From NCBI RefSeq assembly GCF_040881935.1, contig NZ_JBBECH010000041.1, positions 1-64,000 on the forward strand: a DNA stretch of 64,000 nt, written 5' to 3'. This document shows positions 27,042 to 38,446 of this stretch, in pieces. Under the pieces are notes generated by a model. The model was not told the DNA's origin. It did no database searches and was given only the letters and a program-made list of their open reading frames with translations. Made by a program: the position numbers and the translations under genes. Within the stretch, counting starts at the first letter, position 1, and every line of letters begins with the position of its first letter. The DNA is from Saccharospirillum sp040881935. GTDB lineage: Bacteria; Pseudomonadota; Gammaproteobacteria; Pseudomonadales; Natronospirillaceae.

Positions 27042-27928
27042 TGTCGACCGCTGCCAGCATAGGCGCCGCTGATCGACTCAGCTTTACGCTGTTTCTGGCG
27101 CTTGGCTTGCATGCCCTGCTGATTTTCGGGATCGGCTTTTCTGCTCCCGAGGCCCGCTCAATTCCTCCGACGCTGGACGTCACCCTGGCCCAACACAGCC
27201 GCAGTGAACCCACCCCTCTGGAGGAAGCCGACTTTCTGGCCGATGCCGACCAGGAGGGCAGCGGCACCCTGGATGAGGCCGCCCGGCTGACCTCCACCGA
27301 ACAAGCTGAGATCGAGGACAATCAGATTTTCCGAACCACACCAGAGCTGCAAAACCTTAATTTTGCCGAGCTGGACGTGGCCCGCAAACGCATTCTGACC
27401 GCCCAGACTGACGCCAGCCGCACCGCCCTGGACCGTGCCGAAGAAGACGCGCCGCCCGTCGAGGAACTGGCCAGCAACGACCCGCTGATGATCAGTCAAA
27501 TCAATGACGTTGCGACGCTGCGCGCCATGCTCGATGAAAGCCGTCAAAATTTTGCCAATCGTCCCCGGGTCAGAACCCTGACCGCGGTGTCGGCGCGTCG
27601 CTCGCTGGACGCCGCCTATGTGTTCAACTGGCTCGACGAGGTTGAGCGAATAGGCAACCAGAATTACCCGCAGGCCGCCCGCCAGGACCGGCTGTCCGGC
27701 AGTGTCCGTCTCGCTGTTAAAATGAAGGCAGACGGTAGCCTGGCATCGGTTGAAGTCACCCAGAGTTCCGGCCATGCCCTGCTGGACCAGGCGGCCAAAC
27801 GCATCGTCTACATGGCGGCTCCGTTCGAGCCATTCACCAGCGACATGGCCCGGGAATACGACCAATTGGAAATTATCCGTACCTGGCAATTCCGCACCGA
27901 CAACCGCTTCAGAAGGGATGCCTCATGA
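27041..27928 (+). CDS. tonB3: TonB-family energy transducer, TonB3-like
   Basis: A 295-residue protein anchored in the inner membrane by one segment (about residues 13-33, LSFTLFLALGLHALLIFGIGF split by no charge). A long periplasmic linker follows, without the usual Pro-Lys repeats, then a C-terminal TonB domain (about 205-290; SGSVRLAVKMKADGSLASVEV and HALLDQAAKRIVYMAAPFEPF). Position next to gshB and the pil-chp cluster matches P. aeruginosa tonB3, which is needed for twitching motility. The symbol rests on synteny and architecture. It overlaps ruvX by 4 bases. Confidence 0.82.
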   Translation: MSTAASIGAADRLSFTLFLALGLHALLIFGIGFSAPEARSIPPTLDVTLAQHSRSEPTPLEEADFLADADQEGSGTLDEAARLTSTEQAEIEDNQIFRTTPELQNLNFAELDVARKRILTAQTDASRTALDRAEEDAPPVEELASNDPLMISQINDVATLRAMLDESRQNFANRPRVRTLTAVSARRSLDAAYVFNWLDEVERIGNQNYPQAARQDRLSGSVRLAVKMKADGSLASVEVTQSSGHALLDQAAKRIVYMAAPFEPFTSDMAREYDQLEIIRTWQFRTDNRFRRDAS

Positions 27929-28353
27929 CCCTGCCAGTTGGCCAATGGCTGGGGTTTGATTTCGGCCTCGCCTGGATCGGCGTCGCCGCCGGTCAGACCA
28001 TCACCGGCACGGCAACGGGCATCACCACCCTGCGTGCCCGCGATGGCATTCCCGACTGGCAAGCCATCGACGCCCTCGTTGCTGAATGGCGGCCGGTCGG
28101 CTTTGTCGTCGGCATTCCCTACAACATGGATGGCAGCGACAGTGAAATGGGCACCCGTGCCAATAAGTTTCGCAAACGCCTGTATGGGCGCTATGGCTTA
28201 CCCGCCGAGGCGGTGGACGAACGGCTTAGCAGTCGCGAAGCGCGCAGTCACCTGGGTTTGCAGGGCGCCAGTTTGACCAAGGCCCGTCAGGCTGACATCG
28301 ACAGCCTGGCCGCCCAGCTGATTCTGGAAACCTTTCTCAGCCAGCCCGCGTGA
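27925..28353 (+). CDS. ruvX: YqgF/RuvX-type pre-16S rRNA nuclease
   Basis: RNase H-fold protein of 142 residues implicated in maturation of the 16S rRNA 5' end. Family features: FDFGLAWIGVAAGQ with the first catalytic Asp, VVGIPYNMDGSDSEMG, VDERLSSREA and a final acidic region with DIDSLAAQLILE. It overlaps tonB3 by 4 bases (ATGA). In Pseudomonas an algH (DUF179) gene usually lies between tonB3 and yqgF; it is absent here. Confidence 0.92.
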   Translation: MTLPVGQWLGFDFGLAWIGVAAGQTITGTATGITTLRARDGIPDWQAIDALVAEWRPVGFVVGIPYNMDGSDSEMGTRANKFRKRLYGRYGLPAEAVDERLSSREARSHLGLQGASLTKARQADIDSLAAQLILETFLSQPA

Positions 28354-28604
28354 TACCTTCTTGTCCATGACTGAGCCCATCAAGATGCTCAGTGCTCATC
28401 AGGTCACAGCCGCACGGTAGCGCTCGTTGCACCTGTTTGCGGGCAAGACTTGAATCGTCACAGATCAGGACGGGTGTCGACATGGTTACTCGATCATGCA
28501 AATTGACATCAAAGAATCCGCAGCGCTACCGGGATACAAACGGCCATGGGTCCCCTGAGTAAAGGCAAGAAACAGCGCTCTGGCAAACCGGAATGCGGGC
28601 CCTG

Positions 28605-29729
28605 TTATCCTATTGCCAGATGCAGATGCCGATCCCAGTCTTTCCAGACAGGCTGATAGTCTAACCTTTGCACAGCGGCAACGACATCCTTCAGTGACCG
28701 ATTATCGTCAATGCTGAACTGTTCCAGCGCCGCATCCGGCTCTACGGCATAGCCCCCGGGCCGGGTTGAAGACCCGGCACTCAAACTGGTCACCCCGAGC
28801 GGCAGCAAGTGCTCACGCAGTTGCGCTGGCTCCCGCGTCGACAGACTCAGCTCCAGATCCGGGCTGAACAGACGCCAGGCACAGACCAGTTGGACCAGAT
28901 CGGCGTCGGACAACGGATGAGGCGCCTGAAACCCGCCCTCAGCCGGTCGCAGCCGTGGAAACGACAGCGAAAACCGGCTGCGCCAGCAGCGGCATTCCAG
29001 GTAGCGCAGATGATGAGCAGCCATAAGGCTGTCCAGGCGCCAGTCGGCGAGCCCAAGCAACACGCCCAGGCCCAGACGGTGAATGCCCGCGTCTCCGGCT
29101 CGCGCCAGGGCGGCCAGCCGGTTATCGTAATCGGCCTTGTTACCACGAGTATGATGCTGCCGGTAAGTCGGTCGATGATAGGTTTCCTGGTAGACCAGCA
29201 CCGCATGCAGGCCCGCCTGATGCAGGCGGCGGTACTCTTCCGTCGACAGTGGTTGCACTTCAAGACTGATTTGAGCCATTTCCGGACCCAACTGCTGCAG
29301 CGCCCGTTCATAGTAGTCCACCCCGACCACACGTGGCGCTTCACCCGCTACCAACAGCAGGTGTTCGAACCCCTGTTGTTTGAGATAGGCCGCTTCAGTC
29401 GCGAGCTCATCGGTGCTCAGAACTTTACGCCTCACCCGGTTACTCATCGAAAAACCACAGTAGTCACATTCATTGGCACAGGCGTTACTGAGGTACAGCG
29501 GCGCAAACAGCTGCTGAACCCGCCCGAAGCGCTGCACCGTCAGGCGATGACTCAGTTGCGCCATGGTTTCCAGATACGGCCGGGCCGCCGGGCTGAGCAG
29601 CGCCATAAAATCATCGGTACTGCGACGCGGACTGGCCAGCGCCCGTTCGACGTCTGCCCCGGTTTTGGCATAGAGCGAGAGACCGCTGGTCTGCCAGTCC
29701 GGTGGCTGGAAATCGCGTTCATCGGTCAT
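28605..29729 (-). CDS. thiH: 2-iminoacetate synthase ThiH
   Basis: Radical-SAM tyrosine lyase of 374 residues, producing dehydroglycine (2-iminoacetate) and p-cresol for thiazole synthesis. The Fe-S motif C-x3-C-x2-C is in SNACANECDYCGF. The start at 29729 has GGGAG 8 bases upstream; ATG 29735 is too close to it and 29750 has no site. The gene overlaps the end of thiG by 11 bases and is last in the thi operon. The requirement for SAM and tyrosine implies the anaerobic-type ThiH route rather than ThiO. Confidence 0.94.
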   Translation of the reverse strand: MTDERDFQPPDWQTSGLSLYAKTGADVERALASPRRSTDDFMALLSPAARPYLETMAQLSHRLTVQRFGRVQQLFAPLYLSNACANECDYCGFSMSNRVRRKVLSTDELATEAAYLKQQGFEHLLLVAGEAPRVVGVDYYERALQQLGPEMAQISLEVQPLSTEEYRRLHQAGLHAVLVYQETYHRPTYRQHHTRGNKADYDNRLAALARAGDAGIHRLGLGVLLGLADWRLDSLMAAHHLRYLECRCWRSRFSLSFPRLRPAEGGFQAPHPLSDADLVQLVCAWRLFSPDLELSLSTREPAQLREHLLPLGVTSLSAGSSTRPGGYAVEPDAALEQFSIDDNRSLKDVVAAVQRLDYQPVWKDWDRHLHLAIG

Positions 29730-30501
29730 GGTCATCGCTCCCGAGTTCAAGAAACGCCGTCAGCGGGCTGGACGCCGATGCTCGCAGGTCCGGCGGCGCA
29801 AGCCCGGCCTGTCGTGCCTGGAAACCGGCCTCAACGGCCGCCCTGAATGCTGCGCCCATGGCGACCGGATCTGCCGAGGTGGCAATGGCGGTATTAACCA
29901 GCACCGCATCGGCACCGCGCTCCATCGCCTCGGCAGCCTGCGACGGCGCACCCAGGCCAGCATCGACGATGACCGGCACCCGCGACTGTTCGATGATGAT
30001 GTCCAGAAAAGTCGCCGTGGCCAGCCCCTGATTGGAGCCAATCGGTGCCGCCAGCGGCATGACCGCGGCACAACCAGCTTCTTCCAGTCGCTTGCACAGC
30101 ACCGGGTCTGCGTGCACATAGGGCAGTACGGTAAAGCCCAACCGTACCAGTTGCTCTGCGGCTTTCAGGGTTTCGACCGGGTCTGGCAGCAAATAACGCG
30201 GGTCCGGGTGAATTTCCAGCTTCAACCAGGGCGTCCCCATGGCTTCCCGGGCTAGCTGGGCCGCCTGAATGGCCTCTTCGGCCGTTCGTGCACCTGAGGT
30301 ATTGGGCAGTAGCCGGTAGCCGGCCGTCTGCAGCGGTTCAAAAATGGCATCGCGATCGCGCCGGTCCAGGCGTCGCAGCGCCAGGGTGACCAGTTCGGTG
30401 CCACTGTTGGCCAGCGTGTCGAGCATGAGCCCGGGGTGACTGAACTTGCCGGTTCCGGTCAGCAACCGCGATGAAAAAGACGTATTGGCAATGGTTAACA
30501 T
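29719..30501 (-). CDS. thiG: Thiazole synthase ThiG
   Basis: A 260-residue TIM-barrel enzyme that joins DXP, dehydroglycine and ThiS-thiocarboxylate to the thiazole phosphate ring. It has the Schiff-base Lys in PWLKLEIHPD, the segment LPNTSGARTAEEAIQAAQLA split over the conserved loop, and VIVDAGLGAPSQAAEAMERG. GGAGG lies 7 bases before the ATG. It partners ThiS, encoded two bases upstream, and ThiH downstream. Confidence 0.96.
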   Translation of the reverse strand: MLTIANTSFSSRLLTGTGKFSHPGLMLDTLANSGTELVTLALRRLDRRDRDAIFEPLQTAGYRLLPNTSGARTAEEAIQAAQLAREAMGTPWLKLEIHPDPRYLLPDPVETLKAAEQLVRLGFTVLPYVHADPVLCKRLEEAGCAAVMPLAAPIGSNQGLATATFLDIIIEQSRVPVIVDAGLGAPSQAAEAMERGADAVLVNTAIATSADPVAMGAAFRAAVEAGFQARQAGLAPPDLRASASSPLTAFLELGSDDHDR

Positions 30502-30503
30502 GA

Positions 30504-30719
30504 TCAGCCTCCGGCCACAGCAGTAAACAGTTCAAGCCGGTCACCTTCGGCCAGCAGCCAGTGTGACCATTGATGTCGGGGCACCACCTCGCCATTGCAG
30601 GCCACCGCCAAACCGCCCTGAGCAGCCGCGCCAGGACTGTTCAGATAATCCGACAAGGCCACATCCAGAGTTGTCTCTGAGGCGACTTCCAGATGATCGC
30701 CGTTGCACAGAATCTTCAT
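30504..30719 (-). CDS. thiS: Sulfur-carrier protein ThiS
   Basis: A 71-residue ubiquitin-like sulfur carrier ending in the essential Gly-Gly (FTAVAGG), which is adenylated by ThiF and carries the thiocarboxylate sulfur for ThiG. The start at 30719 overlaps the thiDE stop (ATGA); longer frames reach into thiDE and are not real. No thiF is visible in the window, so it must be encoded elsewhere or replaced by MoeB. Confidence 0.93.
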   Translation of the reverse strand: MKILCNGDHLEVASETTLDVALSDYLNSPGAAAQGGLAVACNGEVVPRHQWSHWLLAEGDRLELFTAVAGG

Positions 30720-32207
30720 GCCGCACCTCCGGTCAGGGCTTGCCAGTGACGATCCAGGTCGCGCCAGGCCTGCGGCGGCGACTCGGCCTCGGTAATCGCG
30801 GTTACCATGGCGACACCGGACACGCCGCAGGCGGCGACAGCGTCCAGATGCCGGGCTTTGATGCCACCGATGGCGACAGTCGGACATTGAGAGCCAATCA
30901 GACGCTGATACTGCGCTAAACGGTCCAGACCCTGAGGCTGACTGGACATAACTTTCGTTTCAGTCTCAAAGACATGACCCAGGGCGATGTAGTTTGGCAG
31001 CAGCCGCTGGGCCCGTCGCACCTCGGCAAAGCCGTGGGTTGAAACACCCAGACGCAAACCGCCACGCTGAATCGCCACCAGGTCCGCACTCGCCAGATCC
31101 TCCTGACCCAGGTGCACCCCATAGGCGCCAAACTCCAGCGCCAGCGCCCAATGATCATTGATGAACACCTGAGCCTGGTAGCGCTCCCCCAGCTCGACCG
31201 CCCGATTGATCTGCGTCGCCAGACGCTCGGTATCCAGCGACTTCAGTCGCAACTGCAGGGTGCTGGCCCCAGCCGCCAGTAAAGTCTCCAGTTGGGTCAG
31301 ATCGCTCACCACCGGATAGATACCCAGCGGCCGGGTCAGGCCCGGAAAAGGTTTGGCCGGGGCCGGGGCGTCCCGTTCCCGGTCAATATCGGCAAACTCA
31401 AGTGATGACAGGTCAGTGACGGGTGCTCGCGCCAGCGTGCCAGCCCCCTGCCCAGTGGCATAGGCCTGTTTCAGGCCCCGGTACACAAAGGCATTGGCAA
31501 TAGCGACCGCGTCCATCAGGTCATACCCCAGGGCGCGGGCCGTGGCCCAGGCACTGCTCAGGGTACAGCCGGTACCGTGCGTATGGGGGGTGCTTAACCG
31601 CGGCTGGCGCAATCGCCAGTGCCCGCTGTGGTCGAATAACTGGTCGGTCACCTCCTCGCCCACCGTGTCGTGGCCGCCTTTCAACAAGATGGCCGTGCCG
31701 GTATCGCGATGCAGCTTTTGGGCTGCTTCCTGCTGGGCGACCGGCTCGCCACCGCAGCCAGTGAGCCAGCTCAGTTCAGGCTTATTCGGGGTGACCAGAT
31801 CAACCAGCGGCAACAGCCGATGCAAAGACGCATAGACAGCACGGTCGGTCAGTGCATCACCACTGGTGGCGATGGCCACCGGGTCCAGCACCACAGCGAG
31901 CCCCGGCCAGCGCTCACGCCAGACGAGCAGGGACCGGACCAGGTGACTGATCTGATCAACACTGGCGAGCAGGCCGATCTTGATCGCAACCGGTGGCAGA
32001 TCATCCGCCAACGCCATCAGTTGCGCATGAAACGCCGCCAGCGACACAGGGTCAGCCATCACTAAGCCGAGACTGTTCTGCGCGGTGACCGAGGTTATGA
32101 CCGTGGCAGCGTGACCACCCAGGGCGGTGATGGTCAGCGCGTCAGCTTGAATACCGGCACCTCCGCCACTGTCGCTGCCAGCGATGCTCCAGACAATGGC
32201 GCGCGGT

Positions 32208-32215
<8 letters not shown>
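30716..32215 (-). CDS. thiDE: Bifunctional HMP(-P) kinase / thiamine-phosphate synthase (ThiD-ThiE fusion)
   Basis: A 499-residue fusion. The N-terminal ThiD kinase (about 1-265) has IAGSDSGGGAGIQAD and the late anion-hole region STPHTHGTGCTLSSA. The C-terminal ThiE TIM barrel (about 290-499) has LQLRLKSL, GVHLGQEDLA and GVSTHGFAEVRRA. Together they phosphorylate hydroxymethylpyrimidine twice and couple HMP-PP to thiazole phosphate, giving thiamine phosphate. AAGGAG lies 7 bases before the ATG at 32215. The start overlaps the thiC stop by 8 bases. Confidence 0.95.
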
Positions 32216-34175
<1,960 letters not shown>

Positions 34176-34240
34176 TTTCGATCGTTCCTCGCAAAAGCGA
34201 CGGAGCGAACGCAGGGGAGCTGGGGGTGTAGACGATCATT

Positions 34241-34274
34241 GGCAGACAACAGACGCCCGGGTCTGCTGTCTGCC
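34241..34274 (-). promoter_or_regulatory. Strong leader hairpin between TPP aptamer and thiC
   Basis: Two 14-base arms, 34241-34254 and 34261-34274 (GGCAGACAGCAGAC in the transcript), pair fully if one G-U pair is allowed, around a CCGGGC loop. It lies in the thiC leader, about 110 bases after the aptamer and 65 before the start codon. No U-tract follows, so it may be part of the riboswitch expression platform or a Rho/RNase-related element rather than an intrinsic terminator. Confidence 0.5.
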
Positions 34275-34386
34275 AACACACACCCGAACAAGCCATTCAG
34301 AACCGGCCAATGCCCGGCTTGAATTGAAAATACCGGAATCCGGTGGATTCATAATATTCAGGGCATGGCCCCGAAACTGGTATTCC

Positions 34387-34480
34387 CCTTGTTTCCTTCG
34401 CGAGTACGAACTCGATCAGGTTCAACGGATCCCGCTAGTGCGATCTCAGCCAGGGTATTCCCCCGGCACTCCGACAAGAC
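34387..34480 (-). promoter_or_regulatory. TPP riboswitch (THI element) of the thi operon
   Basis: Read on the minus strand, the sequence contains the conserved blocks CGGAGTGCC, GGCTGAGATC, GGGATCC, TGAACCTGATC and GCGAAGGAAACAAG in the correct order. The outer P1 stem is CTTGT (34474-34478) with ACAAG (34388-34392). Binding of thiamine pyrophosphate should switch off thiC and the downstream genes. Arrangement closely matches the E. coli thiC THI element. Confidence 0.93.
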
Positions 34481-34486
34481 TTGGCA

Positions 34487-34515
34487 AGCCTACTGCGTAA
34501 GCGGGCTCAGTTCAA
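34487..34515 (-). promoter_or_regulatory. Candidate sigma-70 promoter of the thi operon
   Basis: TTGAAC at 34515-34510 and TAGGCT at 34492-34487 (minus strand) are 17 bases apart. Transcription would begin at about 34480, just before the riboswitch P1 stem, which supports the call. The -10 box matches only half of the consensus. Confidence 0.5.
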
Positions 34516-35144
34516 GGTAACCCATCGGCGGATTGCGCCCGAACGATCCGCCAATGGATCGTTCGGGCTGTGGAGTTCGCAGCTCGGACGTTTCATCAAT
34601 CACTCTTTTGGTCTTTGTTCACCGTATTGACTGACTATTTTTTAACATAACCACCGGCCAGAGCTGGAAGGGGAGTCACCCTTTCTGTCGAACGGCGCCT
34701 TGTGGTGAACCTTTTGGGGAGATCTGGTATGGGCATTTAGTCTGTTAAAGTGCACCAGGAGGCTGTCGGACTTAGGGGGATGAAATAAATAGAGTTCCCG
34801 ATTACCCTAAAAATTGCCTTCCTTCCCAGAGATATCAGGACAAATTCGCCTGAGGGCTAAATCTTTAATAATGCAACGCGAGTAATTGACGAACTATAAC
34901 GCCCTTTTAGCAGAAGCATTCGTTTTCTTAAACACGCCCTTGCACCTACTGCTGCCCCCAAAAAACGGTCGTCCGTGTGATGTAGTTCTAAGCCGATTTC
35001 GAACTATGGCAAGCCAAGAGCCTCTTCGGTGTTTACATTTTTGACCATATAAGCTATAAACATAGATCATTATCCATTAAAAGCAAAGAAGGTGTGAATC
35101 CTATTCCAATCCGCCGACCTAGCCTTCATGAGAGGAGCATACCC
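34501..35144. other. Intergenic region of about 640 bp between thi operon and catabolic region
   Basis: It contains the thi promoter and the 34537-34568 palindrome on the left. The right 150 bases are AT-rich and include TTGACC at 35041-35046, a possible -35 box for the plus operon, and ATAGATCATTAT at 35062-35073. No credible ORF or RNA gene was seen in between. Confidence 0.5.
34537..34568. repeat. Perfect 13-bp palindrome
   Basis: GCCCGAACGATCC and GGATCGTTCGGGC are perfect inverted repeats around a 6-base spacer, just upstream of the thi promoter. No T-tract follows on either strand, so an intrinsic terminator is unlikely. It marks the junction between the conserved thi operon and the catabolic region. 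Confidence 0.75.
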
Positions 35145-37229
35145 ATGAAAAACGAAACTCCAGACGTCTCACCCGGTATGGTTTCGTTCGAAATGATTGG
35201 CACTGTTGCCGTGCTGACAATCGACAATGCCCCGGTCAATGCCGGGTCTCATGCCGTGCGTGCGGGGCTGGTGCAGGGTATTGTACAAGCCACCGCTGCC
35301 AACGCGACTGGGACAGTTTTGATGGGGGCAGGCCGTTGCTTTGTCGCCGGATCCGACTTGCGAGAATTCGGCAAGCCGCTGGCACCGCCCGAGCTGCCGG
35401 AGGTCATCCGGATCATAGAAAATACAAATTTTCCGGTGGTTGCCGCTATGCATGGCGTGGCGCTTGGCGGTGGGCTGGAGCTATCTCTCGGGTGCGATTA
35501 TCGCATTGCTGAAACGGATACAAAGCTCGGCTTGCCCGAGGTCGCGCTTGGCCTCGTGCCAGGCGCGGGCGGCACCCAGCGGTTGCCGCGCCTTGTGGGA
35601 AAACAACGGGCCATCGAGATGATCTGTAACGCCGAGCGCCTTCCGGCGGCGACAGCACTAGAATACGGTTTGATTGATGCAGTGACTGAGGGCGACCTTT
35701 TAGAAGAGGCTATTGCCTTCTTGAGGGCTCAAGACCGGCCTAAACGGCTCGCCATCCAGATACCGCCTCCGAATGAGTCACCCGATGCAATCGAAGCCGC
35801 GGCCGTTAAGGCATTGCAGCGTGGCAAGAAGCGACCGAACGTAGCCGAAGCAATCCGGCTAGTGATGTCCATTGGCGAGCATGATGCTGACACGGCGCTT
35901 GCGGACGAGCGTGCGGTATTTCAGCATCTGCGCTTCAGCGAAGACGCCTTCGCGTTGCGCTACCTGTTTTTTTCCGAACGCGCCGCCACTTCGGTCGACG
36001 GTCTGGACATGAAGCTGGCGCGAAATATCGAGTCGGTCGGGGTCGTCGGCGGCGGCACGATGGGACAGGGGATCGTGCGGGCGTTTCTTGCGGCTGGCTT
36101 GCCGGTGGTCTTGGTCGAACGCGATCAAGTAGCGCTGGACAGTGCAATCGACAAGATAGATGCCAGTCTTGAGGCATTGGTCGCCAAAGGCCGACTCTCA
36201 GCTGAGCAACGCAAGCAACGTTGCGCCGCGCTGGCTGGGGCAGTGGAGTTTTCCGCTATTTCCAGCTGTGACCTGGTGATTGAGGCAGTGTTCGAAGAGA
36301 TGTCCATAAAGAAGGATGTGCTGAAACGGCTTGAGGCCGAGTTGTCGCCTGAAGCAATCATTGCCACCAACACGTCCTATCTCGATATCGACAACATGGT
36401 GAAAGATCTTGTGCGGCCTGAGCAGATCATTGGCCTGCATTTTTTCAGCCCTGCCGACATCATGCCGCTGCTCGAGGTGGTGCGCACCGCCAAGACCTCC
36501 GACCGTGTTTTGACGACAGGGATAAAACTCGCCCGCAAGCTCGACAAACAACCGATAGTGGCTCGGGTCGCAGAGGGGTTCATTGGCAATCGTATCTACG
36601 CGGCCTATCGGCGCCGAGCCGAGCTTTTAGTGCTCGATGGCGCGATGCCGGAACAAGTGGATGCGGCGGTAACCGGCTTTGGCTTTGCCATGGGGCCCTT
36701 CGCAGTAGCCGACATGTCTGGCCTCGACATTGCTTGGGCTATGCGCAAACGGCAAGCCCCCACGCGCGACCCCGAGGCGCGCTATGTGACCATCCCCGAC
36801 AGCCTTTGTGAAGCCGGGCGGCTGGGGCGCAAGACGGGAAAGGGCTGGTACGATTATAGCGAGGGCACAGCTCGGCCCGACCCAGGAGTTGACGCCATCA
36901 TAGCCGCAGCGCGCGCCGAGGCGGGTATTAGGGCAGTGTCTTACACTGCAGAAGCTATCCAGCGCCAGCTCATGACAACCATCGTTAATGAGGCCACATG
37001 TCTGCTGGACGAAGGCGTTGCGCAGCGGCCTTCTGACGTCGATGTGGCGTTGACCAACGGCTATGGCTTCCCGCGCTGGTGCGGCGGCCCACTTTATTGG
37101 GCGTCGAAACAGGAACGTTCGGTTCTGGAAGCCGATCTCGAAGCCCTGTCCAAGGCAATCGGTCACGGCTTCAAGGCCGGGCCAGTGGCCGATATTCTCA
37201 ACCAAATCGATACCTTTCAGGAGAGCTGA
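35145..37229 (+). CDS. Fused enoyl-CoA hydratase / 3-hydroxyacyl-CoA dehydrogenase (FadB-like)
   Basis: A 694-residue bifunctional beta-oxidation enzyme. The N-terminal crotonase domain (about 1-185) carries both acidic active-site positions (GGGLELSLGCDYR and LGLPEVALG) and the oxyanion-hole Gly. The NAD-binding Rossmann domain starts with VGVVGGGTMGQGIVRAF (about 290), with the catalytic His in GLHFFSPADIMPLLEVV. Two C-terminal 3HCDH helical domains follow. AGGAG lies 7 bases before ATG 35145, so the upstream GTG at 35094 is rejected. It is the first gene of a plus-strand operon with a thiolase and a GST. It belongs to the alphaproteobacterial-type stand-alone family, not the FadB of a fadBA operon; this is a judgement from sequence feel only. 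Confidence 0.9.
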   Translation: MKNETPDVSPGMVSFEMIGTVAVLTIDNAPVNAGSHAVRAGLVQGIVQATAANATGTVLMGAGRCFVAGSDLREFGKPLAPPELPEVIRIIENTNFPVVAAMHGVALGGGLELSLGCDYRIAETDTKLGLPEVALGLVPGAGGTQRLPRLVGKQRAIEMICNAERLPAATALEYGLIDAVTEGDLLEEAIAFLRAQDRPKRLAIQIPPPNESPDAIEAAAVKALQRGKKRPNVAEAIRLVMSIGEHDADTALADERAVFQHLRFSEDAFALRYLFFSERAATSVDGLDMKLARNIESVGVVGGGTMGQGIVRAFLAAGLPVVLVERDQVALDSAIDKIDASLEALVAKGRLSAEQRKQRCAALAGAVEFSAISSCDLVIEAVFEEMSIKKDVLKRLEAELSPEAIIATNTSYLDIDNMVKDLVRPEQIIGLHFFSPADIMPLLEVVRTAKTSDRVLTTGIKLARKLDKQPIVARVAEGFIGNRIYAAYRRRAELLVLDGAMPEQVDAAVTGFGFAMGPFAVADMSGLDIAWAMRKRQAPTRDPEARYVTIPDSLCEAGRLGRKTGKGWYDYSEGTARPDPGVDAIIAAARAEAGIRAVSYTAEAIQRQLMTTIVNEATCLLDEGVAQRPSDVDVALTNGYGFPRWCGGPLYWASKQERSVLEADLEALSKAIGHGFKAGPVADILNQIDTFQES

Positions 37230-37232
37230 ACC

Positions 37233-38435
37233 ATGCACAGCGTCTATATCTGCGATTATGTCCGCACGCCGATCGGTCGATATGGGGGCAGCCTTTCCTC
37301 AATTCGCACCGATGACTTGGGGGCGCTGCCCTTACGCGCACTGCAGGAGCGGCATACGAGTATCGACTGGGAGTCAGTGATCGATGTAATCTATGGCTGC
37401 GCCAATCAAGCGGGAGAAGACAATCGGTCGGTTGCACGCATGTCCCTTCTGCTGGCAGGGCTACCCGAGACCGTCTCCGGCACCACAATCAATCGGCTTT
37501 GCGGGTCTGGCATGGATGCGGTGCTGGCGGCATGGCGTCGACTGGCCGTGGGCGAAGGTGACCTCATCATTGCGGGCGGGGTGGAAAGCATGAGCCGTGC
37601 GCCCTTCGTGATGCCGAAGGCAACCTCGGCATTCTCGCGCCAAAATAGCGTTGAAGACACTACCATCGGCTGGCGCTTCATTAACCCGGCGATGCAACAG
37701 CGCTACGGTACGGACTCTATGCCCGAGACGGCGGAAAACGTGGCTGAGCACTACGGCATTTCACGCGAGGATCAGGATGCATTCGCCCTGCGTTCACAGG
37801 AACGTGCTGCAGCGGCGATAAAGACAGGTATTCTGGCCGATGAGATCATTCCGGTCAGCGTGCCACAGCGGCGTGGTGACCCAGTGATTTTCGACACCGA
37901 CGAACATCCACGTGCCACGTCCATCGAGACACTGGCGTCACTAAGGGCGCCCTTCCGCGACGGTGGGTCGGTGACAGCAGGCAATGCCTCGGGCGTAAAC
38001 GACGGAGCGGCGGCACTGATCCTTGCGACCGAGCAAGGGATCAAACGCCACGGTCTGATTCCGTTGGCCAAGATCACCGGCGGTGCCACCGCAGGGGTCG
38101 CGCCACGACTCATGGGGATCGGCCCGGCACCGGCGACGGAAAAGCTTTGCCTGCAGCAAGGGCTGTCCGTGCGTGATTTCGACGTCATAGAATTGAACGA
38201 GGCCTTTGCTAGCCAGGCGCTGGCCGTGACCCGACGCTTGGGACTCCCGGATGACGCTGCGCTTGTCAATCCCAATGGCGGTGCCATTGCCCTAGGACAC
38301 CCGTTAGGCATGTCGGGTGCGCGGATCACTGGCACCGCGGCCCGAGCGCTGGCGCGCGGAGAGGGGCGTCGGGCATTGGCTACCATGTGTATCGGCGTCG
38401 GCCAGGGCATTGCCATAGCGCTTGAAGCAGTGTGA
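37233..38435 (+). CDS. Thiolase (acyl-CoA / 3-oxoadipyl-CoA acetyltransferase type)
   Basis: A 400-residue degradative thiolase. The nucleophilic Cys lies in TINRLCGSGMDAV; the His and second Cys are in NGGAIALGHPLGMSGARI and TMCIGVGQG. The N-terminus YICDYVRTPIGRYGGSLSSIRTDDLGA resembles PcaF/PaaJ 3-oxoadipyl-CoA thiolases, and length fits that group (about 401). It would cleave the 3-oxoacyl-CoA produced by the preceding gene, three bases upstream. Specificity for 3-oxoadipyl-CoA is possible but not proven by sequence. Confidence 0.9.
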   Translation: MHSVYICDYVRTPIGRYGGSLSSIRTDDLGALPLRALQERHTSIDWESVIDVIYGCANQAGEDNRSVARMSLLLAGLPETVSGTTINRLCGSGMDAVLAAWRRLAVGEGDLIIAGGVESMSRAPFVMPKATSAFSRQNSVEDTTIGWRFINPAMQQRYGTDSMPETAENVAEHYGISREDQDAFALRSQERAAAAIKTGILADEIIPVSVPQRRGDPVIFDTDEHPRATSIETLASLRAPFRDGGSVTAGNASGVNDGAAALILATEQGIKRHGLIPLAKITGGATAGVAPRLMGIGPAPATEKLCLQQGLSVRDFDVIELNEAFASQALAVTRRLGLPDDAALVNPNGGAIALGHPLGMSGARITGTAARALARGEGRRALATMCIGVGQGIAIALEAV

Positions 38436-38446
38436 GGAGACACAAA

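Noticed and set aside
29760..30097. Antisense-like frames inside thiG and thiE with Gly/Arg-rich translations
   Set aside because: Shadow frames of confirmed genes.
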